Positions 33,288 through 42,060 of a stretch of DNA of 64,000 nt are shown here, in pieces. The stretch comes from Caulobacter segnis (GTDB lineage Bacteria; Pseudomonadota; Alphaproteobacteria; Caulobacterales; Caulobacteraceae). The DNA is taken from contig NZ_QFQZ01000008.1 in NCBI RefSeq assembly GCF_003243465.1, forward strand, positions 21,471 to 85,470. The letters are read 5' to 3'. Within the stretch, counting starts at the first letter, position 1; the number at the start of each line of letters is the position of its first letter. A program made the position numbers and the translations under genes. The notes beneath the pieces are model-generated. The model was given only the letters and a program-made list of their open reading frames with translations. It had not been told where the DNA came from and searched no databases.

Positions 33288-33921
33288 GCCCCATCATCCC
33301 ACGCGCGGCCTGCTTTTGATGGTCGTGGCGCCCTCGGGCGTCGGCAAGACCTCGCTGACCCGCCGCCTGGTCTCGGATCATAACGACCTGCACCTGTCGA
33401 TCAGCGCCACCACCCGCGACCCGCGTCCCGGCGAGCATGACGGCCGCGACTATCATTTCGTCACGCGCGAGCGCTTCCAGGAAATGATCGAGCAGGACGC
33501 CTTCCTGGAGTGGGCCGAGGTCTACGGAAACTACTACGGCAGCCCGCGTCCGCCGATCATGGAAGCTCTGGAGCGGGGCGAGAGCGCGCTGTTCGACATC
33601 GATTTCCAAGGCGCGATGAAGGTCCACGCCCAGGCCAAGCAAGACAGCGTGCTGGTCTACATCCTGCCGCCGTCCCTGGCCGAGATGAGCCGTCGCCTGC
33701 ACACGCGCAGCCAGGACAGTGAGGAAGTGATCCACCGCCGCCTGTCGCGCGCCAAGGACGAGGTCGCGGCCTGGGAGCAGTTCGACTACGTCATTCTGAA
33801 TGATGATTTCGACCGCGCTTACGCGGATCTGGCCCACATCTACCACGCCGAACGTCTGAAGCGCGCTCGCAACCCGTGGATCGGTAATCTGGTGGGCGAT
33901 CTTCTGAAGGAAGACGTCTAG
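33280..33921 (+). CDS. gmk: guanylate kinase
   Basis: Gmk phosphorylates GMP to GDP. The 213-residue protein has the P-loop APSGVGKTS (about 17-25) and the GMP-binding segment SISATTRDPRPGEHDGRDYHFV. A TTG start inside the yicC 3' end was chosen since it gives the normal length; no ATG lies upstream of the P-loop. It ends the rightward fab-to-gmk series and converges with the GlsB-like gene. Confidence 0.96.
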   Translation: MNKPHHPTRGLLLMVVAPSGVGKTSLTRRLVSDHNDLHLSISATTRDPRPGEHDGRDYHFVTRERFQEMIEQDAFLEWAEVYGNYYGSPRPPIMEALERGESALFDIDFQGAMKVHAQAKQDSVLVYILPPSLAEMSRRLHTRSQDSEEVIHRRLSRAKDEVAAWEQFDYVILNDDFDRAYADLAHIYHAERLKRARNPWIGNLVGDLLKEDV

Positions 33922-33927
33922 GGATCA

Positions 33928-33952
33928 GCGGCGGGCCTTAGCGACCCGCCGC
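33928..33952. terminator. possible bidirectional terminator between gmk and the GlsB gene
   Basis: An 8-bp perfect GC stem (GCGGCGGG / CCCGCCGC) with a nine-base loop in the 45-base convergent gap. No T run is present, so it is a weak intrinsic terminator at best. Confidence 0.4.
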
Positions 33953-33966
33953 CGGAGGCGTGACGC

Positions 33967-34224
33967 TTAAAGAGCGCGACGGCCGAAGATCAGGTGGTAG
34001 ATCGCCAGAACGACGATGGCGCCGATGGTGGCGACCAGCAGGCTGTAGAGGTTCAGGCCCGACACGCCGCTGTTGCCGAACTGATTGAACAGCCAGCCGC
34101 CGACGAACGCGCCGACGATGCCGAGGACGATATCCAGAAGCACGCCGCTGCCGGAGCGGTTGACGAGTTTGCTGGCGATGAAACCAGCGATCAGGCCGAG
34201 AAGAAGCCAGGCGAGAATGGACAT
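33967..34224 (-). CDS. GlsB/YeaQ/YmgE family membrane protein
   Basis: An 85-residue three-helix membrane protein of the transglycosylase-associated or stress-response family (GlsB/YeaQ/YmgE). The family signatures WLLLGLIAGFIASKL and DIVLGIVGAFVGGWLFNQFG are present. The ATG at 34224 has AAGGAGT upstream. Homologues are induced by general stress in other bacteria; the molecular role is unknown. It is the last of the leftward envelope series, after a 38-residue membrane peptide. Confidence 0.87.
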   Translation of the reverse strand: MSILAWLLLGLIAGFIASKLVNRSGSGVLLDIVLGIVGAFVGGWLFNQFGNSGVSGLNLYSLLVATIGAIVVLAIYHLIFGRRAL

Positions 34225-34286
34225 CTTGGGGACTCCTTGAACGGCCGCCCTGCGCGACCTTGTCCAAAAAAGACCCAACGGCGCCG

Positions 34287-34403
34287 TTAGTTCCCGCGGA
34301 TGCGATCCTGCACGAGGGTAATCAGTTTTTCGGCTGGCGCGCGGCCCAGGGCGATAAACAGGCCCGAGCCCAGGATGGCTCCGATCAGAAACGACAGGCT
34401 CAC
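34287..34403 (-). CDS. 38-residue membrane peptide
   Basis: A very short gene missed by a length cut-off. A GTG at 34403 is preceded at seven bases by GGGGAG and gives a 38-residue product: one membrane helix (LSFLIGAILGSGLFIAL) and a short amphipathic basic tail (KLITLVQDRIRGN). It sits between the histidine kinase and the GlsB-like gene on the same strand. The clear ribosome-binding site and typical membrane composition support it as real. Function is unknown; small membrane proteins often modulate nearby transporters or kinases. Confidence 0.55.
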   Translation of the reverse strand: MSLSFLIGAILGSGLFIALGRAPAEKLITLVQDRIRGN

Positions 34404-34500
34404 GCGAGAACTCCCCTACGACTGGGGCTATCTTTTGCAGGTCATGCGTGGCCAAGCCAAGGCGACAACGAGGCGCTGCGACGATCGGTCCGCCCTATGC

Positions 34501-36147
34501 TCAGGGCTTGACCGGCGCCACGATCGTCAGGAGGCAGGTCAGGCCCTCCGGCGCGTAGTCGAACGTCGCCGCGCCCGCGAGCTCGCCCTTCAGGCTGGCG
34601 GCGACTAGGCGCGAGCCGAAGCCCTTGCGCTCGGGCGGGGTGACCGGTGGGCCGCCGCGTTCCTCCCAGCGGATGACCGCGCGGGCGCGCCCCTCCAGGC
34701 GCCAGCTGATCGTGACCCGGCCGCCCTCCCGCGACAGGGCGCCGTATTTCGACGCGTTGGTCGCCAGCTCGTGGAAGATCATGGCCAGGGCCACCGCTGA
34801 ATTGGGCGACAGCGGCAGCGGCGGGCCATCCAGGGTGGTCTGGGCGGCGTAGGGCTGCAGCGTCTCGGCCAGAATGTCGCCGAGATCGGCTCCTTCCCAG
34901 CTGCGACGAGTCAGAAGATCGTGAGCGCCGGCCAGGGCGTGGATGCGGTCGTTGAACTGCCGCAGGCCCAGCGCGCCGCCGTCGCGCAGGCTGTGTCGCG
35001 CCAGGGACTGGACGACGACCAGGGTGTTCTTCACACGATGGTTCAGCTCGTTGATCATCAGCTGCTGGCGCTCGGCGGCCTGGCGGGCCTCGGCCTCGCG
35101 CTGGCGCAGCACCTCGGCCGCGGCCCGCAGCGAGCCGCGCACCTCGGCGATCTCCAGCAGATGCGAGGGTGCGGGGTCCAGCGGCGCGCCCGCCGCCAGG
35201 GTCTCGGCCTCGCCGACCAGGGCGCGGACGTCGCGCGAGATCGGCCGGGCGTAGCCCAGCGCAGCCGCGACGGCCAGGGCGATCATCAGGGCGGCGCCCA
35301 CCAGCGCCGGCCCCAGCGAGCCCAGAACCGCCCGGTTCACTTCGGTCCGGGGCACCCCGACGATGAAGGTCCAGCCGTAGGTCGAGGAGCGACTGAACGA
35401 AGACAGGGTCGGCGTGCCCTCCAGCGTGTGGCTCGGAATGACACCATCGTTGCTCGCGGCCATCGCCTTGCGCATGTCGGGGCTGGCGAGGCGTCCCAGC
35501 ATCCTCTCCTGGTCATGCGAGCGGGCGACGAGCGCGGCGTTGCGGTCGACGATGCTGGCCGTCCAGGTCGCCGGAAAGCCCTGGTCCTGCATCAGGCCCT
35601 GAAAGGTCGAGGGGCGTTGGATATAGCCCAGCACCAGCAGTCGCCCGTTCACCAGCACCGGCATGTTGAAGGCTATGATTGGACCCGACGACGGATAGAC
35701 GATCAGGTTCGAGACGCTTTCCTTCCCGTTGGTCATCTCGGCCCAGGCTTGGGGACGTAGCTGCACGCGCGGCGGCGGCGCGCCGGGCGGCAGACGGGTG
35801 TTGATCAGCTGGCTTTTCTCACCCGCCAGAATGATCCAGGCGTCATGCCCCCGCACCGCCTCGCGCGCCTGCTTTTCGAACGTGGCGAGATCGCCCGCGG
35901 CGAGGGCGGGGGAGACGGCCAGGCCTTGCAGGATGCTGTGGCCCTGGCCGATCTGGCGGTCGGTGGCGATGGCCAGGGCGCGTGTGGTGCTGGTCAATTG
36001 GGCGCCGAAGCGCCGATGTCCTTCGGCGTACTGGGTGGCGACCAGGACGCCCATCAGCAGGATCGCGGGCGCGGCGAGCGTCAAGGCCATGAACAGCAGG
36101 CGCCGCGCGACCGTCGAGGGCGTCCTGCCTACGCTGTTGATGGTCAC
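34501..36147 (-). CDS. HWE-family sensor histidine kinase
   Basis: A 548-residue membrane sensor kinase. Helix 1 is near residues 13-35, a periplasmic cache-type sensor domain follows (about 40-265), then helix 2 (about 272-293) and a HAMP-like linker. The catalytic part is HWE-type: the phosphoacceptor histidine is His370 in ELNHRVKNTL, with HELATNASKYGAL and RWEERGG later. A GTG with GGAG upstream was taken as start. No response regulator is adjacent, so it is an orphan kinase. HWE kinases often feed the alphaproteobacterial general stress response; whether this one does is unknown. Confidence 0.9.
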   Translation of the reverse strand: MTINSVGRTPSTVARRLLFMALTLAAPAILLMGVLVATQYAEGHRRFGAQLTSTTRALAIATDRQIGQGHSILQGLAVSPALAAGDLATFEKQAREAVRGHDAWIILAGEKSQLINTRLPPGAPPPRVQLRPQAWAEMTNGKESVSNLIVYPSSGPIIAFNMPVLVNGRLLVLGYIQRPSTFQGLMQDQGFPATWTASIVDRNAALVARSHDQERMLGRLASPDMRKAMAASNDGVIPSHTLEGTPTLSSFSRSSTYGWTFIVGVPRTEVNRAVLGSLGPALVGAALMIALAVAAALGYARPISRDVRALVGEAETLAAGAPLDPAPSHLLEIAEVRGSLRAAAEVLRQREAEARQAAERQQLMINELNHRVKNTLVVVQSLARHSLRDGGALGLRQFNDRIHALAGAHDLLTRRSWEGADLGDILAETLQPYAAQTTLDGPPLPLSPNSAVALAMIFHELATNASKYGALSREGGRVTISWRLEGRARAVIRWEERGGPPVTPPERKGFGSRLVAASLKGELAGAATFDYAPEGLTCLLTIVAPVKP

Positions 36148-36203
36148 CGCCGCTCCGCTCTATCCCTATGAGGCGGTCAAGCTGGAGAGCATGTCTCGCG
36201 CAA

Positions 36204-36223
36204 CGCCGTTCGCCCGAACGGCG
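36204..36223. repeat. 20-base palindrome between rsmA and the kinase gene
   Basis: CGCCGTTCG and CGAACGGCG, separated by two bases, lie 20 bases past the rsmA stop and 57 bases before the kinase start. It could be a terminator hairpin of rsmA or an operator for the kinase gene. Confidence 0.5.
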
Positions 36224-36242
36224 AAAGACGCCAGGATGAAGC

Positions 36243-37061
36243 TCAGGTCAAGCTGGCGCGCGCCAAAGCCAGGAATCCGGCCAGATCGACCACCTCGGCG
36301 CGGACGTCGGGGCTGACGCCGGCCTTCTCGCAGAGCGCGCCGCCGCCCAGCGCCTTGAGGCTGGAGCGCAGCATCTTGCGCCTCTGGCCGAAGGCCGCGG
36401 CGGTGACGCGCTCGAGGGCGGCCACCACGTCGGCGGGCGGAGGATCGGCGCGGGGGAGCAGACGCACCACGGCGGAGGCGACCTTGGGGGGCGGGGTGAA
36501 GGCCTTGGCCGGCAGGTCCATCACCGTCCGCGCTTCGCACAGCGTTTGCGAGATGACCGCGAGCCGACCGTAGGCGTCGTCGTCCGGCTGGGCGACGATG
36601 CGATCGGCGACCTCCTTCTGGAACATCAGGGTCATCGACAGCGGGCGGAACGGTCCGGTCAGCCAGTTGATCAGCAGCTGGGTGCCGACATTGTAGGGCA
36701 GGTTGGAGACCACGTGCGCCGCACCGCCGGCCGCCGCGGCGGCGTCGACCTTCAGCGCGTCGCCCTCGACCAGCTCCAGGCGACCGTCGGCGACCTCGGC
36801 GACCTCAGAGAGCAGCGGCAGGAACCGGCTGTCCTTTTCGATCGCCACGACGCGGGCGCCGGTCTCCAGCAGGGCGCGGGTGAGGCCGCCGGGGCCTGGC
36901 CCGACCTCGACCACGGTGTCGCCTTCGCCGACCTGGGCCAGCCGGGCGATCTTCCGCGTGACGTTCAGGTCCAGCAGGAAGTGCTGGCCAAAGCTCTTGC
37001 GCGCCATCAGGTCGTGGCGCTCCAGGGCCTCGCGCAGCGGCGGCAGGTCGGCCAGGCTCAT
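36243..37061 (-). CDS. rsmA: 16S rRNA dimethyladenosine methyltransferase
   Basis: RsmA (KsgA) dimethylates two adjacent adenines in 16S rRNA helix 45 during 30S maturation. The 272-residue protein has SFGQHFLLD (about 23-31), the SAM-binding VEVGPGPGGLT (about 51-61) and the catalytic NLPYNV (about 119-124). It follows pdxA by 22 bases. Identification is firm, and the pdxA-rsmA pairing is widely conserved. Confidence 0.96.
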   Translation of the reverse strand: MSLADLPPLREALERHDLMARKSFGQHFLLDLNVTRKIARLAQVGEGDTVVEVGPGPGGLTRALLETGARVVAIEKDSRFLPLLSEVAEVADGRLELVEGDALKVDAAAAAGGAAHVVSNLPYNVGTQLLINWLTGPFRPLSMTLMFQKEVADRIVAQPDDDAYGRLAVISQTLCEARTVMDLPAKAFTPPPKVASAVVRLLPRADPPPADVVAALERVTAAAFGQRRKMLRSSLKALGGGALCEKAGVSPDVRAEVVDLAGFLALARASLT

Positions 37062-37083
37062 GCTCGGTCTTTCTCGGACAGTC

Positions 37084-38100
37084 TCAGGCGCCGCGGCGGG
37101 CGGCGATCTCGGCCGCCAGCTGGATGGCGGCGATCAGGCTATCGGGACGGGCGATCCCCCGTCCAGCGATGTCGAAGCCCGTGCCGTGATCTGGCGAGGT
37201 GCGCACGATCGGCAGGCCCAGGGTGACGTTCACCCCGCCCCAGAAGTCCAGCATCTTCACCGGGATCAGGGCCTGGTCATGATACATGCACAGCACCCCG
37301 TCGTAGCGGGCGCGGGCCTCGGCGTGGAACAGCGTGTCGGCGGGAGACGGCCCTTGGGCGTCCACGCCCTGCGCCCGCAGTTGCTCGACGGCGGGGCCGA
37401 TGATCTCCAGCTCCTCCCGGCCGATCGCGCCGCCTTCCCCGGCGTGCGGGTTCAGGCCCGCGATCGCCAGGCGCGGCGCGGCGATCCCGAAGTCCCGGCG
37501 CAGGGCGTCGGCGGTGACAAGGCCCGTGTTGACGATCCCCTCGATGGTCAGCGCGGCGGGAACCTTGGAGATCGGGGTGTGGATGGTCACCAGGGTCGTG
37601 CGCAGGTCGCCGGCCGCCAGCATCATGACCGGCCCGCGCGGTCCTTCGAAGCGCTCCGCCGCCGTGAGTTCGGCCAGGAACTCGGTGTGGCCCGGGAACT
37701 TGAAGCCGGCGTCGTACAGCGGGGCCTTGGCGATCGGCGCCGTCACCAGCCCCGCGACCTCGCCGGACAGGGCCAGGCCCACGCCGGTCTCGATCCAGCG
37801 GATCACCTGTGGCGCATAGGCCGGCGAGGCGCGCCCCGCCACGACAGGCGACAGCAGGGGGATGTCGATCACCGGCAAGGCCTCGGCGAAGACGTCCATC
37901 GCCTCCTGAGGTCGCGTGACGACCCGAACCTTCACGTCGCCTCCCGCCGAGGCTAGCAGCTGGGCGTCTCCGATCGCGACGAAGCGAGGTCCGTCGTCGC
38001 GCAGCGCGCGCCAGGCCTTGGCGATGATCTCCCCGCCGACGCCCGCCGGATCGCCGGCGCTAAGGGCGAGCGGGCGCGCCAGGGGGGAGAGAGCGGTCAC
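37084..38100 (-). CDS. pdxA: 4-hydroxythreonine-4-phosphate dehydrogenase
   Basis: PdxA, an NAD-dependent dehydrogenase of the pyridoxal 5'-phosphate pathway. The 338-residue protein has SAGDPAGVG at the N-terminus, PGHTEFLAEL with a metal-binding histidine, GLNPHAGEGG and MYHDQALIPVK, all family hallmarks. It overlaps surA by four bases. PLP made by this pathway is used by enzymes such as the alanine racemase in this window. Confidence 0.95.
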   Translation of the reverse strand: MTALSPLARPLALSAGDPAGVGGEIIAKAWRALRDDGPRFVAIGDAQLLASAGGDVKVRVVTRPQEAMDVFAEALPVIDIPLLSPVVAGRASPAYAPQVIRWIETGVGLALSGEVAGLVTAPIAKAPLYDAGFKFPGHTEFLAELTAAERFEGPRGPVMMLAAGDLRTTLVTIHTPISKVPAALTIEGIVNTGLVTADALRRDFGIAAPRLAIAGLNPHAGEGGAIGREELEIIGPAVEQLRAQGVDAQGPSPADTLFHAEARARYDGVLCMYHDQALIPVKMLDFWGGVNVTLGLPIVRTSPDHGTGFDIAGRGIARPDSLIAAIQLAAEIAARRGA

Positions 38101-39470
38101 CGGGTTTCGATGGTGGCCTGGTTGCGCAGGTCACGCAGGTAGCGCTTGGAGATCAGGGCCAGTTGCTGGCCGCGCAGGCGGTTCTCGATCTGGTCGTGGG
38201 TCGGCGCGTTGGCGCCGCCCTGGCGCTTGCCGCACACCGCGATCAGGTGCAGGCCGGCGTCGGTGCGGATCGGATCGGAGATCTGGCCGACGTCGAGCTT
38301 GTTGGCCGCTTCCTGGAAGGCCGGGGCCAGGTCGGTGATCTCGGCCTCGCCAAGATCGCCGGCGATCAGTCCGTCGACCTTGCCAGCCACGGTTTCCAGG
38401 GTCTGGCAGCTGTTGATCTTGGGCTTCAGGTCCGCCAGCAGCTTGGTGGCGGCGGCGATCTGGGCCTCGGTCGCGTTAGCCGGCAGGGGGGCGGCGACCT
38501 GCTTCAGGTCGACGATCGCGGTCTTCGAGCCCGCCCGCTTGTCGCGCAGGTAGATGATGTAGACGCCGTCCTTGACCTGGATCGCGCGCGACAGCTGACC
38601 GGGACGCAGCTGCTCCAGCGCCTCGTCGACCTCGGCCGGCATCTCGCCCTGGTTGACCCAGCCCACGTCGCCGCCATTGGCGGCCGTGGCCGAGCCCGAG
38701 AACTGGCGGGCGACGGCGGCGAACGGCGCGCCCTGCTGCATCTGGGCGATCAGCTGGTTGGCGCCGTTGAGGGCGACCTCCATGCCGCCCACGCGGCTGG
38801 CGTCGAGGAAGACTTCGCTGATCTGGTACTGCGGCTTGGCCGCGGATTCGGCCAGGCGGCGCTGGTACGCCTTGATCTGGTCTTCGCCGATCCGCAGGCG
38901 CGAGCCGTAGCGGCCCTGGATCCACGATTGCCAGCTGGAGTCGGCGCGCAACTGCGCCCGCCAGGTCTCGATGCCGATGCCCTGCTGGACCAGAGACTGC
39001 TTCAGCTGGTCGGGGGTCATCTTGTTGGACTGGGCGATGTCGGCGACCTGCTCGTCGACTTCCTTGTCGGTCGAGATGATCGTGATCTTCTGCTGCTTCT
39101 CGACGCGCTTGAGCTCCTGCATTTGCAGGCGCTCGTCGATCAGGGAGCGCAAGGCTTCCTGCTGGATCTGCGGCAGGTTCTCCTGCGTGGCCTGCATGCC
39201 CGAGGTGGCCATCAGCAGGCGCATCCGCTGCATCAGGTCGTAGCTGGAGATGATGTCGTCGTTGACCACGGCGGCGACGCTTTCCGAAAGCGGCGCGGGC
39301 GCGGCGGGCTGAGCAGGGCCGGCTTGAGGCGCGGCTGGAGCAGCCTCGACCTGCGGCGGCGCGCCGGCTTGGTCCTGGGCCAGGACGGGCGGGGCGAAGG
39401 TCGCCGCTGTCAGGGCCAGAATGGACGCGGCGCCGGCCGCGAAAGTCGTCACGCTACGCGCAGACCGCAT
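38097..39470 (-). CDS. surA: periplasmic peptidyl-prolyl isomerase SurA
   Basis: SurA-like chaperone that escorts outer-membrane beta-barrel proteins through the periplasm. The 457-residue protein has a signal peptide ending near residue 31 (FAPPVLAQ), a Pro/Ala-rich linker, a SurA N-terminal domain (about 60-175) and at least one PpiC rotamase domain (about 200-300, with ARQFSGSATAANGGDVGWVNQGEM). A second parvulin-like region follows. It lies 168 bases downstream of lptD, its best-known kind of client, and overlaps pdxA. Confidence 0.9.
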   Translation of the reverse strand: MRSARSVTTFAAGAASILALTAATFAPPVLAQDQAGAPPQVEAAPAAPQAGPAQPAAPAPLSESVAAVVNDDIISSYDLMQRMRLLMATSGMQATQENLPQIQQEALRSLIDERLQMQELKRVEKQQKITIISTDKEVDEQVADIAQSNKMTPDQLKQSLVQQGIGIETWRAQLRADSSWQSWIQGRYGSRLRIGEDQIKAYQRRLAESAAKPQYQISEVFLDASRVGGMEVALNGANQLIAQMQQGAPFAAVARQFSGSATAANGGDVGWVNQGEMPAEVDEALEQLRPGQLSRAIQVKDGVYIIYLRDKRAGSKTAIVDLKQVAAPLPANATEAQIAAATKLLADLKPKINSCQTLETVAGKVDGLIAGDLGEAEITDLAPAFQEAANKLDVGQISDPIRTDAGLHLIAVCGKRQGGANAPTHDQIENRLRGQQLALISKRYLRDLRNQATIETR

Positions 39471-39497
39471 GGATATTGTCGTTCCTCTAGTCCCAGG

Positions 39498-39516
39498 CCG
39501 CGCCCGGTGGGCGCGG
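39498..39516 (-). promoter_or_regulatory. hairpin in the surA leader
   Basis: A perfect 8-bp GC stem (CCGCGCCC / GGGCGCGG) with a three-base loop, 28 bases before the surA ATG. It may be a weak terminator of lptD or a leader structure; no T run follows. Confidence 0.4.
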
Positions 39517-39638
39517 TCGGTTATCATGTTTTCGGAAGTGACGAACGCCAAATCTGACGTTTCACTGTTCCCGTCGCTTCCGAGCCGCACCCCACGGACG
39601 CGCGTGATCCAGCCACGCCCCCCGAGACGTGTTTATCT

Positions 39639-42038
39639 CTACCGGACATATCCTGCAGCGCCCAATGTGGCGAACGAAAGGCTGAAGACGATCGAGCGGT
39701 CCGGCTGCAGGCGCAGGCCGGTCGCCGTCGAGGCGTAGCGGTCTTCCTGCTGGTAAATGACATCGATGCGGATGCACTCATCCTGATAGGCCACGCCGAA
39801 GTCACGGCGGCGCCAGACATCGGCGACCATGTCCCGCTGGCCAAACGCCGTCACCGACCATTTCTTGGTCAGCTTCAGTTCGCCGCGCGCTTCGAAGTTT
39901 TCCTGGCGGTTGCCGTTGGCGTCCAGTTCGTCCTTCAGGTAGCGGATCGTTCCCCAGCCGCGCTGGGTGTGCGCGTCGATGCCCGTCTCGATCCGGTGGA
40001 TCTCCTGGGTCTCCGAATCCAGCCGCGTCCGCGCGAAGGCGGTGATTCCCGCGATCGGCGTCACGGTGGCCGAGACGATCCAGTCGGACGACTTGGTCTG
40101 CAGCCCGGTGCGGGCGGGCAGCAGCGGATCGAACTTGGTGCGGAAGCTGCGTCCGACCAGGATGCTGCCGCCGCGGCCGTCGCGAAGCGTGTAGGTGGCG
40201 CGGCCGCCCACGTTCAGGCGCTGGCCGCCTTCGTAGAGGTCGAAGCCGGGCGACTTGTTGGCCTGGAACAGGTTGGTTTCGTCGAACTCCAGCGTCGCGC
40301 TGTCTTCGTTGTAGAGATAGGTCTTGGTCCCGTCGCGCGCGACGACCACCGGCACCCGTGAGCTGTCGGAGCCGGCGGCGACCTGGGCGAGGGGCTCCAG
40401 CACGACGCTGCCGCCATTGGACAGCGCCTTGTACAGCGGCAGGCTGAAGTCGACCCCCGCCACGCCTAGCGAGCGGGTGTAGGTCTGCTTGTCGTCGTCG
40501 CCGACCGCGGCGGCGGCGGGCGTGACATAGGTCTTGATCGAATAGGCGTCGGCGCGCGCCTGGGCGAAGGGCGAGACCTTCAGGCCGGCGCCGACGATCG
40601 TGCTGGTCCGCCAATCGCCCTTGAGGCTGGCGCGGCTGGAGTCGACGCCGTTCTGGCCGCGATAGGCGCCGAGGAAATACGGCGCTTCGCCGAACTGCGA
40701 TTCAGAACGATTGAGCATCACGCCGGTGCCTTGCAGGCGCAGGCGGCCGCCCAGCACTGGCGAGTCGGGCTCCCAACGGGTTTCGACCAACGGGCCGATC
40801 AGCGGGAAGGCCCCGCTGTTCTCGAAGGCGTTGGCCGCGCCGCTGGCATTGACGCCGACCACGCGCAGGCCCTGGACCGAGACCGCCGAGACCGAGAACC
40901 ACGAGCGCTGGGTCTGGCGGGTCGTGTAAAGCTGCGAGACCAGCCGGTGGTCGTCGCTCGTGAACAGGCCGCGCTGCTGGTAGACGTCGTTGATCTTGTA
41001 GCGGTCGAAGATCAGCGGATCGGACGCGCGTTCGGCCGAGAAGCCCCACTTCCACTTCTCGTCGATGTCGAACTTGCCGTTGGCCAGGATGTAGCTGCTC
41101 GCCGTGGCCTTGCCGAAGCGGTCGCCGCGGATGTCGAAGTCCTTGTCGTAGGTGACGCCGCCGCGCGCCTCGACGATCCCCGAATAGAACCGCTTGCGGT
41201 AGTTGACGTTCAGGAACGGGTTCACCTTGCTGTTGATCTGCGGGGTGAGAACCACGTCCGACGACGGCGAGATCACATAGAGATAGGGCTGCTCATAGGA
41301 GAAGCCGCGGCTCTTGGAATAGGGCGTGATCTTGGGCGCGAGGAAGCCGGAGCTGCGCTTGGCCTGCGGGTCTGGATGCCAGAACAGCGGCATGTAGAGG
41401 ACCGGCGCGCCCCAGACGCGGATGACCGCGTTCTTGTAGTAGACGAGCTGGCGCTTCTTGTCCTGGACGATGCGGTCGGCCTGGACCGACCAGGTCGGCG
41501 TCGGCTTTTCGGCGCAGACCTCGCAGGGGGTGTAGATGGCGCTGTTCAGCTCCTGGATCGTGGCGCTGCGTCGCACGGCCGTCGCCGAGGCGATCTTCAC
41601 GTTCTGGTCCAGCCGGGCCGAGAAATTCCGCGCGAAACCGGCCTTCATGTCGTCGTCCATCTCGAGATGGTCGGCGAATTCGGCGGTGCCGTCGGTGTTG
41701 ATCAGCTGGACATGGCCGTTGGCGACCACGACGCCGGTCTTGGTGTCGTAGATCACCTCGTCGGCGCGCAGCGTGCGGCCCTGATAGCGCGCCTCGACGC
41801 CGCCGCGCGCGGTCATCTTCTGGGCCTGATCGTCGCGGATCAGCAGGTCGGCTTCCAGGTAATAGCCGTCGTCGCCCAGGCCGTCGGACGGCGGGGCCGG
41901 GACGGTCGGAAGCGGCGGAACCGACGCCAGGTCTGCCTGGGCGTGAGCCGCGCCGGCGCAGGCGAGCGCCAGCCAGGCGCCGCCGCCCAGAAGCAGGGCG
42001 CGGCCGGCGGACGGCGCGTTTTGACGCTGTTCAGTCAT
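39639..42038 (-). CDS. lptD: LPS-assembly outer membrane protein LptD
   Basis: LptD (OstA), the outer-membrane barrel that inserts lipopolysaccharide into the outer leaflet. The 799-residue protein has a signal peptide ending near residue 33 (AGAAHAQ), an OstA/LptA-like beta-jellyroll (about 55-190, EADLLIRDDQAQKMTARGG) and a C-terminal barrel. Cysteines CEVC after the jellyroll and DEC near the C-terminus could form the inter-domain disulphides needed for LptD maturation. It follows lptG by 22 bases. The start ATG begins the signal peptide. Confidence 0.95.
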   Translation of the reverse strand: MTEQRQNAPSAGRALLLGGGAWLALACAGAAHAQADLASVPPLPTVPAPPSDGLGDDGYYLEADLLIRDDQAQKMTARGGVEARYQGRTLRADEVIYDTKTGVVVANGHVQLINTDGTAEFADHLEMDDDMKAGFARNFSARLDQNVKIASATAVRRSATIQELNSAIYTPCEVCAEKPTPTWSVQADRIVQDKKRQLVYYKNAVIRVWGAPVLYMPLFWHPDPQAKRSSGFLAPKITPYSKSRGFSYEQPYLYVISPSSDVVLTPQINSKVNPFLNVNYRKRFYSGIVEARGGVTYDKDFDIRGDRFGKATASSYILANGKFDIDEKWKWGFSAERASDPLIFDRYKINDVYQQRGLFTSDDHRLVSQLYTTRQTQRSWFSVSAVSVQGLRVVGVNASGAANAFENSGAFPLIGPLVETRWEPDSPVLGGRLRLQGTGVMLNRSESQFGEAPYFLGAYRGQNGVDSSRASLKGDWRTSTIVGAGLKVSPFAQARADAYSIKTYVTPAAAAVGDDDKQTYTRSLGVAGVDFSLPLYKALSNGGSVVLEPLAQVAAGSDSSRVPVVVARDGTKTYLYNEDSATLEFDETNLFQANKSPGFDLYEGGQRLNVGGRATYTLRDGRGGSILVGRSFRTKFDPLLPARTGLQTKSSDWIVSATVTPIAGITAFARTRLDSETQEIHRIETGIDAHTQRGWGTIRYLKDELDANGNRQENFEARGELKLTKKWSVTAFGQRDMVADVWRRRDFGVAYQDECIRIDVIYQQEDRYASTATGLRLQPDRSIVFSLSFATLGAAGYVR

Positions 42039-42060
42039 GAACGACCTTGCAAGCAATGAC

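Noticed and set aside
34265..34300. GGAAC upstream of the GlsB-like gene as a general-stress (EcfG-type) promoter
   Set aside because: No CGTT lies at the required 16-17 base spacing; the nearest is nine bases away.
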